This document shows, in pieces, positions 1 through 7,363 of a DNA stretch of 33,121 nt (positions are counted from its first letter, which is position 1; each line of letters begins with the position of its first letter). Where the stretch lies: NCBI GenBank assembly GCA_018711925.1, contig DVHR01000047.1:1-33121 (forward strand), in the 5' to 3' direction. The stretch is from Candidatus Coprenecus pullicola (GTDB taxonomy: Bacteria > Bacteroidota > Bacteroidia > Bacteroidales > UBA932). Below the pieces are notes generated by a model. That model worked only from the letters and a program-made list of their open reading frames with translations. It was not told the origin of the DNA and did not search any database. The position numbers and the translations under genes were made by a program.

Positions 1-360
1 TTAACCGACAGTAGACTCAACTGCTGCGGTCCTGACTTTCAAGTCCCACCCGCCCATTCCAGCGGTGTCGGCCGTGCGCCCGTCCTCTCTCCGCAGGCTC
101 CGTTCCGCCAGCCACACCGCTGACCTCTCCAAAAGACCCCGATAAAACGCAAGACTGATGACTGCACTCCGCTTCAGAGCTCGGCTTCGCTGATCTCTTC
201 CGCGCCGCACAGACATCAGACTTGCAGAGCGGAAAAGTCCAGACCTGCCCACCTCCCGGACAAGTCCGCTCGGTCGGCAGAGTGAATAACAAAGCGGTAT
301 CGGTCGAGCCGTCTGCTCCGCAGCCGTCCCCACCGATGTCCTCCATCAGACTTCGGACCT

Positions 361-484
361 GTGAGACTTGGGGATTTCTTCCGCGCCGCTTACTCCGTTC
401 CGCCATCCTCACTCCCTGCGGCCGGGGCCTCCGGTCATTCAGGCTTCACTACGCGCACTCTGCTCCGAAATCCCCAAGACTCAC
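361..484. repeat. Imperfect 18-bp inverted repeat
   Basis: GTGAGACTTGGGGATTTC at 361-378 is the reverse complement of 467-484 with one mismatch (17 of 18). About 88 nt lie between the arms. Next to the right arm, 493-503 reads CTCAGAATGAC, the reverse complement of a GTCATTCTGAG motif. Probable dispersed intergenic repeat of unknown function. Confidence 0.6.
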
Positions 485-836
485 GGGCGGTCCTCAGAAT
501 GACAGCGGTGTTCGCTCCGCTCACGAGCCGACAGGGAATTTACAAGACTGCCCGGACCATACAGCCAGGCATATATACAGATACGGCATTACCGCCGGAC
601 TTCAAGACACTTATCAAGAGCCATTTCCCCAAGCCCATCTCATCGAAAACAGCATCCCCTTCCGCATAGCCACCCATCACATCAACAGGTCCACCCATAC
701 ACAACCTTTCACTGCAGATGTCCTGTATATCCGCAAAGGGCAGTCAGCAATTCCCTGCCGTCTCCTTTTTGATGACGGCACCGCTCCGCTCTATGCCGTC
801 AGCCAGTCGGCATCTACATAACATAATCCGAGCTTA

Positions 837-898
837 ATTGTGTGACAGCCCCTTACGGGCTGCCTGACGGCAGGGGCTCCGCCCGCAGATCACACAAT
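837..898. repeat. Nested hairpin with perfect 9-bp outer arms
   Basis: ATTGTGTGA (837-845) pairs perfectly with TCACACAAT (890-898). Inside it, AGCCCC (847-852) pairs with GGGGCT (873-878), or alternatively CTGCC (860-864) pairs with GGCAG (869-873). No U-tract follows on either strand, so this is not an ordinary intrinsic terminator. No flanking gene explains it. Confidence 0.55.
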
Positions 899-926
899 CC
901 GGACTATGTTAAGTATCTGCCTCCAC

Positions 927-998
927 CTCCTTTGGGAAAGTGAATCCGCACGGAGGCCTCTTTATCTCCGTACCCGCGTCTCCACTTTTCCAAAGGAG
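927..998. repeat. Long hairpin, 16-bp arms
   Basis: CTCCTTTGGGAAAGTG (927-942) matches the reverse complement of 983-998 at 15 of 16 positions. An inner stem is formed by ACGGAG (950-955) and CTCCGT (966-971). The arrangement resembles a repeat-family or structured-transcript hairpin. No flanking gene is identifiable within several hundred bases. Confidence 0.55.
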
Positions 999-1710
999 AG
1001 AGAGGAGTGCCGGCAAGCCGCCACCCTTTATGATGGCTTTCAGCCAGTTCCAGCGGTGTCTCCGGCAAGGCCTGCGACCCTGTCCATTCAAGAGCCGTCC
1101 GCAGAAGCTCCCGGCTCCAGCCCGCATCACCAGCATCCCACCCGAAACAGCTTGCCTTACGGCTGCGCAGATTCGGTGAGGCTCCGAATCACCAGCACTG
1201 TCCGAGAAACCCTCACCGAGCCGGAGCGAGTCCGTCCCGGAGAGGAGAGCGGAACTGTCCATACTCATTCGAGACTGCACCCGGCAAGCCGTGAGCAGAC
1301 TCTCTTTCGGCCCAGAGGTGTGATGAGTGCGCCTCCCTCCGCTCCGCCGCCGGCCATCCGGCTGCAGAGCTCCAGTCAGCCCACACATCACGCAGCCGAC
1401 AGCCAAAGCCTCCTTGAAGCCTGCTGCCGCAGCCCTCAAAGAGGACAGCGGTATCCGGATGTCAGGCAGCCTGCTCCGCAGTCAGCCACACACTCCGGAT
1501 GGTCTGAAAGGGGAAGATGCGCCCTGACGGACGCATCCTCCCCGCTGCCGAACAGCCCGGCAAGCGGGCCGCACCGCAGCTCCCCGGGGCTTCGGGACAG
1601 TGCCCGGCTCCGCCGTCCACAGACCCTCCGCCTGGTGCGGAAGACCGCCGGCTGACGCCGCCGCTCCTCCGCACCGGCCAGTTCGCTCCGCTCACTCGCC
1701 GGGCTTATCA

Positions 1711-2802
1711 TTATTTGGACTTTGCTATTACTATTACAGGCATTTGAGAAGATATTTCGTCAATGACATTTCTATCCTCCCTATAGTATTCACATTCCCC
1801 TGCGTACTGTGGCTCCGGATTCTCTGGAGTGCCATATTTCTTATATAGACAACAGAAAATAGGCTGCATCCCAAATCCTACCTCATATCCGTTTTTGTGA
1901 TATTTGCAGAATTGGCAGGTCCTGACCTGTATGCCATTCTGTCTTGCAGCCATATATCCGAAGTCGTAAGGTGACGGCTTGTCCAAATAATCACTGTCAA
2001 TACTTGCTTCAAATATAGCCTTGTCATTGTCTTTTGTCCAGACATCCCTGCAAGACTTGAATTCATCCATATTGGTTACAAATGCCTTACCGCTCCTGAA
2101 CAGATAGAATCTTTGTATGCTGCGGTTTCCCAGCGGCCGTGGATTGACGGATTTGTCCTTGAAACCATAAAATTTTACTGGACCTGCATTTCTTCGGCCC
2201 AGATAATCATCACGGCTTTCTTCCAGTGTCCCAGAGATGAGATTCCTGATGTCATCTTCTGATTCTATCTTGATTTCAATTATTTTCAATCCCGATGTCC
2301 GTTTGCTTTCAGTGCTTTTATGTGTTACTTGTATCTCAATAAGAACAGGCTCGCGTTTAGGGTACTCTGAACTTGTCAGCATCAGGTCTGCTATATAGCC
2401 ATTTATTTCCTGTTCCTCCTTGCAGGTGTCATAATACTGTTTAAGGTCAAAGGTCTCCGGCTCAGCACTATGACACCATTCCGGCTTGGCAAAAGGACAA
2501 GTAGAAACATCGGAACAGACGACATCCCGGCAATATCGTATATTGAATGAAGGCTTGTTCTCAAACTCCATCCGAATCAGCCGTTTCGCCAGTTTGTGCA
2601 GATAAGTTTCCGTTCCGCAGTGTTCCTCGCTGGCACTATGAGAAAAATGCCACGCACGTACATCTCCCATTCTCGGCACCATTTCAGCCCCACAGTTCAG
2701 GCAATGAAAAATGTGTGAGTTCCTGTTGTCCCGATCCACATCATTGATGTGGACAAGACGATTATGCTCATCCAGAGCATAATGATATTTAACCCCAGAC
2801 AT
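1711..2802 (-). CDS. CoiA-like competence/nuclease-family protein
   Basis: Uncharacterised protein of 363 aa resembling the CoiA-like family. Near the N-terminus there is a zinc-ribbon-like segment, a CxxC pair (CLNCGAEM) followed by a histidine-rich RAWHFSHS, and then a conserved-type segment around TETYLHKLAKR. A central GYIADLML ... VLIEIQVTHKS stretch has the aspartate/glutamate-x-glutamine spacing of a PD-(D/E)XK nuclease core. The C-terminal third has further cysteines (CQFCKYH, CCLYKKY, CEYYRED) that may bind metal. I place the start at the ATG at 2802 rather than the in-frame GTG at 2859, because the GTG lies inside the upstream XRE gene. It follows that gene by 10 nt, so the two are probably co-transcribed. 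CoiA is known as a competence recombination factor in Gram-positives; a DNA-processing or defence role here is inference. Confidence 0.7.
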   Translation of the reverse strand: MSGVKYHYALDEHNRLVHINDVDRDNRNSHIFHCLNCGAEMVPRMGDVRAWHFSHSASEEHCGTETYLHKLAKRLIRMEFENKPSFNIRYCRDVVCSDVSTCPFAKPEWCHSAEPETFDLKQYYDTCKEEQEINGYIADLMLTSSEYPKREPVLIEIQVTHKSTESKRTSGLKIIEIKIESEDDIRNLISGTLEESRDDYLGRRNAGPVKFYGFKDKSVNPRPLGNRSIQRFYLFRSGKAFVTNMDEFKSCRDVWTKDNDKAIFEASIDSDYLDKPSPYDFGYMAARQNGIQVRTCQFCKYHKNGYEVGFGMQPIFCCLYKKYGTPENPEPQYAGECEYYREDRNVIDEISSQMPVIVIAKSK

Positions 2803-2812
2803 AGCGCACGAA

Positions 2813-3307
2813 CTAATCTCCGTTAGGAACAAGGTCAAGATGTGCGTCAAGAACGACACAGATACGGGAAAGGATATCTATGCCGGTAGAGTATTTGCCC
2901 TGCTCAATACGGGACAAATTTGCTGCATCGATGCCAGTCAGGATTGCAAGGTCTCTTGCCTCCATTTTCTTGGCCTCCCTAAGCTCTCTTATACGCTGTC
3001 CTATCCGTTGCCGCTCTGATTGCCTGTTTCCTGAATCCATCCCCAAGGAATGGACTGCATTAAGCATCATATCTCGATGGATGCGGTTCACCATCTTCTC
3101 CTTGTCATCCGAAAAATTCCTGTCGAAGATGAACTCAATCAGATGTAGAACATAAGCCTTGTATTCGTCACTGTCATACTTGGCGATGTCCGAGAGGATT
3201 CTGAAAATCTCCCCGTCTTGTGTCTGTACCTCGACATAGTGGTCATCGAGGATCTGGGCGCGAGACCTTGTCTCAGCAGCCATAAATTTCTTAAGATTCT
3301 TATCCAT
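2813..3307 (-). CDS. XRE-family HTH transcriptional regulator
   Basis: Protein of 164 aa. The C-terminal ~60 residues form a Cro/CI-type helix-turn-helix: RIRELREAKKMEARDLAILTG is followed by DAANLSRIEQGKYSTGIDIL, the usual recognition-helix and S-R-x-E-x-G pattern. The N-terminal ~90 residues (helical, acidic and basic) have no family I recognise. It is the first gene of a two-gene unit with the CoiA-like gene. Its promoter region carries an AATTGG-N8-CCAATT palindrome over the -33 element, which suggests autoregulation. The start is the ATG at 3305-3307. Regulator identity is secure from the HTH; its target is inferred. Confidence 0.85.
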   Translation of the reverse strand: MDKNLKKFMAAETRSRAQILDDHYVEVQTQDGEIFRILSDIAKYDSDEYKAYVLHLIEFIFDRNFSDDKEKMVNRIHRDMMLNAVHSLGMDSGNRQSERQRIGQRIRELREAKKMEARDLAILTGIDAANLSRIEQGKYSTGIDILSRICVVLDAHLDLVPNGD

Positions 3308-3362
3308 AATTTTTAATGTCGTTTTTTAAGTGGTGCCCCCACTGAAAAATTATTACCGATGG

Positions 3363-3394
3363 CAAAAATAGAGATTGTTTTTCAAATTGGCAAA
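3363..3394 (-). promoter_or_regulatory. Promoter of the XRE/CoiA-like unit
   Basis: On the minus strand a -33 TTTG (3391-3394) is separated by exactly 20 nt from a -7 TATTTTTG (3363-3370), matching the Bacteroidota primary-sigma consensus. The XRE start codon lies 56 nt downstream. Confidence 0.7.
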
Positions 3395-3404
3395 TTTACC
3401 AATT
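3385..3404. promoter_or_regulatory. Candidate operator palindrome
   Basis: AATTGG (3385-3390) and CCAATT (3399-3404) form a perfect 6-bp inverted repeat with an 8-nt centre that contains the -33 TTTG element. Its position suits repression by the adjacent XRE protein. Binding is inferred. Confidence 0.45.
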
Positions 3405-3433
3405 ATAGATGTCGTCAAAAACAAAAACTCCCG

Positions 3434-3465
3434 CAAAGGTAGCCTGTCTCCGTCGGCCCGTCAAG
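3434..3465 (-). promoter_or_regulatory. Second, upstream minus-strand promoter
   Basis: On the minus strand CTTG (3462-3465) is followed after 20 nt by TACCTTTG (3434-3441). This is a good -33/-7 match pointing toward the XRE gene and would give a leader of roughly 120 nt. Its -33 lies within the left arm of the 3442-3555 structure. Confidence 0.5.
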
Positions 3466-3555
3466 GTCAGGCGGCTGCGCCGTTTGCCCATCGAAAATGA
3501 CGCCCTGCGGGCATAATTTTCTCCTGCAAAACCTTGACAGACCGCTCCGCCAGGC
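3442..3555. other. Potential multi-branched secondary structure
   Basis: Nested complementary segments: GCCTG (3442-3446) with CAGGC (3551-3555); GTCAAGGT (3460-3467) with ACCTTGAC (3531-3538). These enclose two hairpins: GGCG/CGCC with a 4-nt loop (3470-3481), and GAAAAT (3493-3498) with ATTTTC (3516-3521) capped by GCCC/GGGC (3502-3512). A long pyrimidine/T-rich tract follows at 3567-3612. It may be a structured RNA or a DNA-processing site of a mobile element. The small open frames crossing it do not look like real proteins. The rest of 3308-3773 holds only promoter-like motifs. Confidence 0.45.
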
Positions 3556-3641
3556 TGGTGGGGCAGTCCTTTTTCTTTTCTTCTTTTTTGCGGTTTTTCT
3601 TCTTCTCTTTTTCCGGAATGTGTCCGTGAGGGTATTTTGCT

Positions 3642-3649
3642 TAACTTTG
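3642..3649 (+). promoter_or_regulatory. Possible -7 element upstream of the phage-like module
   Basis: TAACTTTG fits the Bacteroidota -7 consensus, but no convincing -33 TTTG is found at the expected distance. It would give a leader of about 115 nt before the gene at 3774. Confidence 0.35.
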
Positions 3650-3773
3650 CCGCAGGACATGACTCCTCCAATCTCCCTCCGAGGTCAAGATTTGCAAAGG
3701 AGTTCATCCTACTCAATACGCCTGCCAACCCGGGCAATGGGCAAGCCTGCCAACCACACAAAACCGACAGACC

Positions 3774-4511
3774 ATGCCCGCATACAACCCCAGCATCCTC
3801 ATCTCCGACTGCTACGGCTCCGCCGGAAGCATCACCTTCTACCACCGCGACGGCAAATGCCGTTGGAGGCGGAGGTCGTCCCTCACATTCACCGGGACTC
3901 CGGCGCAGTGCGCCGCCCTCTCGGTCCACAGACGGGCACTCGCCGCCTGGAGGACAATCCCCGACACAGAGAAAGAGAGATGGCACAATATAGCCAAGAA
4001 TGTACCGCCTCACAGACCTCCCTTCGGCTCTGGAGGTCATATCTCCGGACACAACTTCTTCGTGTCGGCCTACCACGGCTTCGTCACCCTCGGGGACGAG
4101 CATATCCCGCAGGCTGTGGAGCCCCGTCCATTTCCCGTTTTCGCGGCTGAGTTCGTCAGTGCATCTGTCGCCAACAGCTCAGACCTGAGAATCCTGCTCC
4201 GCCTGTCAATGCCGCTGGAGAAGAAGCCGGAACGGTACGCCCTGCTCTGCAAAGTCCAGCTGACGGAAGCTGGAAAAGGCTGCAACCCCGGAAAGATGCG
4301 GAACTTTCTTGCAGAGGAGGCGACGGAGGACGATATGGCAACAGGCTCCGGCTCATCAAGGCCTGTCGCTCTGACAATCCCGGTCTGTACCGCATTTCCG
4401 GAAGTCTCCGCCAGCTCCTGTTCCCTGCATCTGCGCTATATGCTCATCGACAGGCTCACCGGCTACCGGAGTCAGTATCAAAAGTTATCCACAGCCATCG
4501 ATATTACATAA
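3774..4511 (+). CDS. Uncharacterised phage-like paralogue 1
   Basis: Protein of 245 aa without a known catalytic motif, signal peptide or membrane segment. Its first ~100 residues align with the proteins at 4603 and 6559: an N-terminal N-P-S-I block (residues 5-8), a W-rich helix with a tryptophan at 70 (TEKERW), and an SGHNFF motif at 91-96. The other two copies carry PSIAF at 5-9, W69 and TGHNLF or TGSNLY at 89-94. The remaining ~145 residues are not alike by eye. From memory, this type of helical domain with a W / A-W / G-x-N-L-F pattern occurs in unassigned phage and Bacteroidota proteins. It is the most diverged of the three copies. Function unknown. Confidence 0.65.
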   Translation: MPAYNPSILISDCYGSAGSITFYHRDGKCRWRRRSSLTFTGTPAQCAALSVHRRALAAWRTIPDTEKERWHNIAKNVPPHRPPFGSGGHISGHNFFVSAYHGFVTLGDEHIPQAVEPRPFPVFAAEFVSASVANSSDLRILLRLSMPLEKKPERYALLCKVQLTEAGKGCNPGKMRNFLAEEATEDDMATGSGSSRPVALTIPVCTAFPEVSASSCSLHLRYMLIDRLTGYRSQYQKLSTAIDIT

Positions 4512-4572
4512 ATAATTACTTCAAATATTATATCGTAATTAATTTTATAACAATATATTGACTAATTATAAC

Positions 4573-4580
4573 TATCTTTG
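4573..4580 (+). promoter_or_regulatory. -7 element of the gene at 4603
   Basis: TATCTTTG sits 22 nt upstream of the chosen ATG in a markedly A+T-rich spacer (4512-4602). The -33 element is not clear. The same octamer precedes the paralogue at 6559. Confidence 0.45.
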
Positions 4581-4602
4581 GACACCTAAACTTAACGACA
4601 CC

Positions 4603-5676
4603 ATGAAAGCACTTCCTTCCATCGCGTTCAGCGGATTCCGGGGCACGTCCTCGGAGGTGACGGCCCGCCAGGTGCGGGGCCGCACTGTCCTCAGCGGCAG
4701 GGCGCAGCATCCGCACGTCAAGACCCCGGGGCAGTCATTCCGCAGGGCCAGCTTCTCATTCATCTCCAAGCAGTACCGCACACTCACCGACAGCCAGCGC
4801 AGGGCGTGGGACACCCTTGCCGCGGCCCACAGGGAGAAGTCCCTGGCCGGGGACGGAACGCCGCTGACCGGCCACAACCTGTTCGTCTGCCTGAACTCCA
4901 ACCGCGCCCTCCTCGGGGTACCGCTGACCAGAGATGCCCCGGATACCGTCCACGGCTCGTCATACGTGGCCTTCGACGACATCTGGATCACCCCGGGAAG
5001 GCTGCTCATCGCCGGACTGAAAGAACCGGACTCCCCGGAAAGCCGCCTTGTGGTGAAGATGGCGGCGACCGACAGTGCGGCAGTCACCAAGGCATGGGGC
5101 AGGACTGTCATCACCGGCACGTTCGACACCACTGACTGGGGAGACATCGACCTGACGGAGATATATACGGAACGGTTCGGCATCCCCGTCACCGCCGGAC
5201 ACAAATACTTCATCGAGATGTACTGGATAGACGGCGGCTCCGGCTATGTCACCGAGGTGACAAGGGTCTGCCACATCGCATCCGAATCCCTCTCCATACA
5301 CGGACGGGATTATGTCCCGAGGCAGAGGGTCACGCAGGACGACCTGACCGATGACGGGCGCAACTCAGTCTCGGAGCTGGACATCGAGTTCACCTCCGGC
5401 TCTCCCGTGCTCGCCGCGAGCGGCATCCTCGAAGGCTATGAGGGCATAGCCGCATCCTACGCATACTTCAGGCCGGAGACCGCCATCCCGTACGAGGGAG
5501 TGGAAATGACCGCATACGTGCTGACAAGGGGCACCGGCAGCCTCGGTCCGCAGGTCTTCGCGGTCTACATATACAAAGGCGTACCGCACCGTCAGGACGG
5601 CATCACCTTCGCCCACCGCTCCGGGAAATACTGCAGGCCGTCGGAGATGACCGGCGGCTCACTCCTGCTTGGATAA
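4603..5676 (+). CDS. Uncharacterised phage-like paralogue 2
   Basis: Protein of 357 aa, the longest of the three paralogues. I chose the ATG at 4603 because the in-frame start 45 nt earlier overlaps a -7 promoter element, and because from 4603 the protein aligns without gaps to the 6559 product over 94 residues: PSIAF at 5-9, VTA at 19-21, LT at 61-62, AW at 68-69, LA at 72-73 and TG-x-N-L at 89-93. The C-terminal ~250 residues look beta-rich and contain no motif I know. No signal peptide is present. The gene at 5698 follows 21 nt later, so they are likely co-transcribed. Candidate roles are a phage-type structural or release-associated protein; this is inference only. Confidence 0.7.
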   Translation: MKALPSIAFSGFRGTSSEVTARQVRGRTVLSGRAQHPHVKTPGQSFRRASFSFISKQYRTLTDSQRRAWDTLAAAHREKSLAGDGTPLTGHNLFVCLNSNRALLGVPLTRDAPDTVHGSSYVAFDDIWITPGRLLIAGLKEPDSPESRLVVKMAATDSAAVTKAWGRTVITGTFDTTDWGDIDLTEIYTERFGIPVTAGHKYFIEMYWIDGGSGYVTEVTRVCHIASESLSIHGRDYVPRQRVTQDDLTDDGRNSVSELDIEFTSGSPVLAASGILEGYEGIAASYAYFRPETAIPYEGVEMTAYVLTRGTGSLGPQVFAVYIYKGVPHRQDGITFAHRSGKYCRPSEMTGGSLLLG

Positions 5677-5697
5677 CCACCGACAAACACATACACC

Positions 5698-6453
5698 ATG
5701 CTCAAATCAATCAGCAACAACTTCGGAAGTCCGGAGATAACGTTCCGGGCCGCGCAGCACGACCGCTATGTAGTGCTCAATGCGCATTTCACATACGACC
5801 CCACCGATGCGGCATATCTCGCCGCACAGGAGCTTGAGATAAAGCTCCCCGGCCTCTCCATAGACAAAAGCACGGAGGCCGGTATAATAGCTGTCCACAA
5901 GGACATCTACGAGAGTCCCTACGGCGACACATACCGCTACCATTTCCCTACGGTCCTGCGCAGCCGGATAAGGGACCGCAACACCCTCTGCATAGAGAAG
6001 GCGGCCGGCTTTGACGCATACGGTCCGGTGCAGGTCTATATCCACGCCATGTACTCCACCCTGAACACCGGTGAGCTGACCGGACTGTCGGAGGGGACGC
6101 CGCTCGCCCTCTCCTGCACTCCGGAATTATCCCTTTTGAATTCCTCCCATGCCTGTGTCATCGGTCCTGACTGGGTGTGGCTCTACCTCGGCCTCCCGCA
6201 CACCATAGGGCAGGTCAGGGAGGACATGGAGATTGTCCTGGACGGCTTCCCCGCCGATGCGGCCTGCGGGGAGTTCCCCATAATGGGCATCGACAACCAG
6301 CGGCACCACGACAACGGGGGCGTGCACTACGCAAGTCTCCGCGGCGGCAGGATCTCGGTGCCGTACGCGACCCGCAACTCCGGCTACAGCTCGGCGGACA
6401 AGCCCTTTGTGTACCTGGCCCTTGTCCGGGAACCGGCGACACAGACCATATAA
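5698..6453 (+). CDS. Uncharacterised protein of the phage-like module
   Basis: Protein of 251 aa with no signal peptide, membrane segment or recognised domain. It appears beta-rich with many aromatic and glycine residues (for example CVIGPDWVWLYLGLPHTIGQ around residues 155-175). Such composition is common in phage tail, fibre or other structural proteins, but no specific family can be named. It lacks the PSIAF and TG-x-N-L blocks of its neighbours. It is transcribed with the paralogue at 4603, and a new promoter-like element follows it. The uniform codon style with the flanking genes supports a real CDS. Confidence 0.65.
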   Translation: MLKSISNNFGSPEITFRAAQHDRYVVLNAHFTYDPTDAAYLAAQELEIKLPGLSIDKSTEAGIIAVHKDIYESPYGDTYRYHFPTVLRSRIRDRNTLCIEKAAGFDAYGPVQVYIHAMYSTLNTGELTGLSEGTPLALSCTPELSLLNSSHACVIGPDWVWLYLGLPHTIGQVREDMEIVLDGFPADAACGEFPIMGIDNQRHHDNGGVHYASLRGGRISVPYATRNSGYSSADKPFVYLALVREPATQTI

Positions 6454-6498
6454 AGTAAAAATTAAGATAACAGCATACAATTTATTGAAATAATGTAT

Positions 6499-6525
6499 TT
6501 TGATAGGAAATAATCGTTATCTTTG
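6499..6525 (+). promoter_or_regulatory. Promoter of the gene at 6559
   Basis: TATCTTTG (6518-6525) lies in an A+T-rich spacer 33 nt before the ATG. A TTTG is present at 6499-6502, but the 15-nt spacing is shorter than the usual 19-21 nt. Confidence 0.45.
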
Positions 6526-6558
6526 CATCAGTAACAACAAACCTAAAACCCTACAGCT

Positions 6559-7272
6559 ATGAAGTACATCCCGTCCATCGCATTCGAGGAGATGTCCGGC
6601 TCCGCCAAGGGAGTCACCGCCGCCAAGACCATGGGGCGCAAGTACATCCGCAACAGGGGCTACGGCGGAGGCACGCGCACCGCAGCGCAGGCCGCCGTCA
6701 AGTCCGTATTCAAGCAGCTCTCCCAGGGCTGGAAGTCCCTCACCAACGAGCAGATCCTCGCATGGAACAGCCTCGCCCTCTCCCAGGCCGGCCGCTCCGT
6801 CCTCGGCACCTCCTCCAAGATCACCGGCAGCAACCTCTACATGAGGCTCAACTACTGGATAGTCTATTGCGGAGGCGACGCCCTGACGGCCCCGCCCACG
6901 CTCCGCGGGGTGGAGGCCCCCTCGGGAGCCGCCATCTCCCTCACCGCAGACGCGTTCACCTTCACCCTCGACTCCGAGCCCACGGAGAACATGGCCGACC
7001 TGAAGCTCGTCATCATGGCCAGCGCTCCCCAGTCCAACGGCGTCACCCGCGCCTACTCCAAGGCCGTCGGCATCGGCACCCCGAAAGAAGCCGTCAGCGA
7101 GGAATACGACCTCAAAGCCGACTACGACTCCCGCCACGGCACCCCTAACGACGCCGCCCCGAAGGTCTTCATGAAGTGGTTCTTCGTCGACACTACCACC
7201 GGCGAGGTCTCCGGAGAGCAGATGGCCCTCGCCCAGCTCACCGCCGCCACAGAGCCTGACGCCGGAGTATAG
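6559..7272 (+). CDS. Uncharacterised phage-like paralogue 3
   Basis: Protein of 237 aa with no signal peptide or membrane segment. Its N-terminal ~94 residues match the 4603 product without gaps: PSIAF 5-9, VTA 19-21, LT 61-62, AW 68-69, LA 72-73, TG-x-N-L 89-93. The N-terminus is strongly basic (several K/R-rich turns), which could suit nucleic-acid or cell-envelope contact. The C-terminal domain appears beta-rich and ends at a probable terminator. It has its own promoter-like element. Strong use of GCC, CTC, ACC and TCC codons may mean high expression. Function unknown. Confidence 0.7.
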   Translation: MKYIPSIAFEEMSGSAKGVTAAKTMGRKYIRNRGYGGGTRTAAQAAVKSVFKQLSQGWKSLTNEQILAWNSLALSQAGRSVLGTSSKITGSNLYMRLNYWIVYCGGDALTAPPTLRGVEAPSGAAISLTADAFTFTLDSEPTENMADLKLVIMASAPQSNGVTRAYSKAVGIGTPKEAVSEEYDLKADYDSRHGTPNDAAPKVFMKWFFVDTTTGEVSGEQMALAQLTAATEPDAGV

Positions 7273-7311
7273 CCTGAGCGCGATCACTGACCTGAACTTA
7301 AACCTGCATCT

Positions 7312-7350
7312 CCCGTCCCCGCTCCGCAAGCAGGGACGGGATTTGTTTTA
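7312..7350 (+). terminator. Intrinsic terminator or attenuator
   Basis: CCCGTCCC (7312-7319) pairs perfectly with GGGACGGG (7333-7340) and is followed by ATTTGTTTTA. It lies between paralogue 3 and the lysis-type genes, so it may limit read-through into them. Confidence 0.65.
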
Positions 7351-7363
7351 ACATCACAAAGCC

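Larger units (their letters stand above)
1..1710. other. Gene-free repeat-rich stretch
   Basis: I see no credible gene here. The open frames in this stretch overlap each other on both strands, have arginine/serine/proline-rich translations without domain character, and arise because the DNA is G+C-rich and poor in stop codons. The plus strand is visibly richer in C than in G. The stretch holds several inverted repeats (361-378 with 467-484; 837-845 with 890-898; 927-942 with 983-998) and a 15-bp direct repeat (510-524 and 1681-1695, GTTCGCTCCGCTCAC). Read on the minus strand, parts resemble the dispersed CATTCTGAG-type intergenic repeats of Bacteroidota; that resemblance is from memory. It could be decayed mobile-element DNA or a cluster of intergenic repeats. 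It begins before the window. Confidence 0.6.

Noticed and set aside
222..821. Plus-strand open frame of about 199 codons in the left stretch
   Set aside because: Low-complexity S/P/R-rich translation, overlapping open frames on other strands and no domain; it reflects base composition and repeats, not a gene.
909..1655. Overlapping open frames on both strands (906-1655 plus, 909-1439 minus)
   Set aside because: They cross the 927-998 hairpin, have unnatural composition and lack promoter or domain evidence.
3396..4103. Minus-strand open frame across the structured spacer and the start of the 3774 gene
   Set aside because: Gly/Arg-rich shadow translation; it overlaps the better supported plus-strand gene and the inverted-repeat region.
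6517..7329. Gly/Val-rich minus-strand frame opposite the 6559 gene
   Set aside because: Composition is the reverse-strand image of GCC/CTC-rich codons; the plus-strand product aligns with its paralogue.
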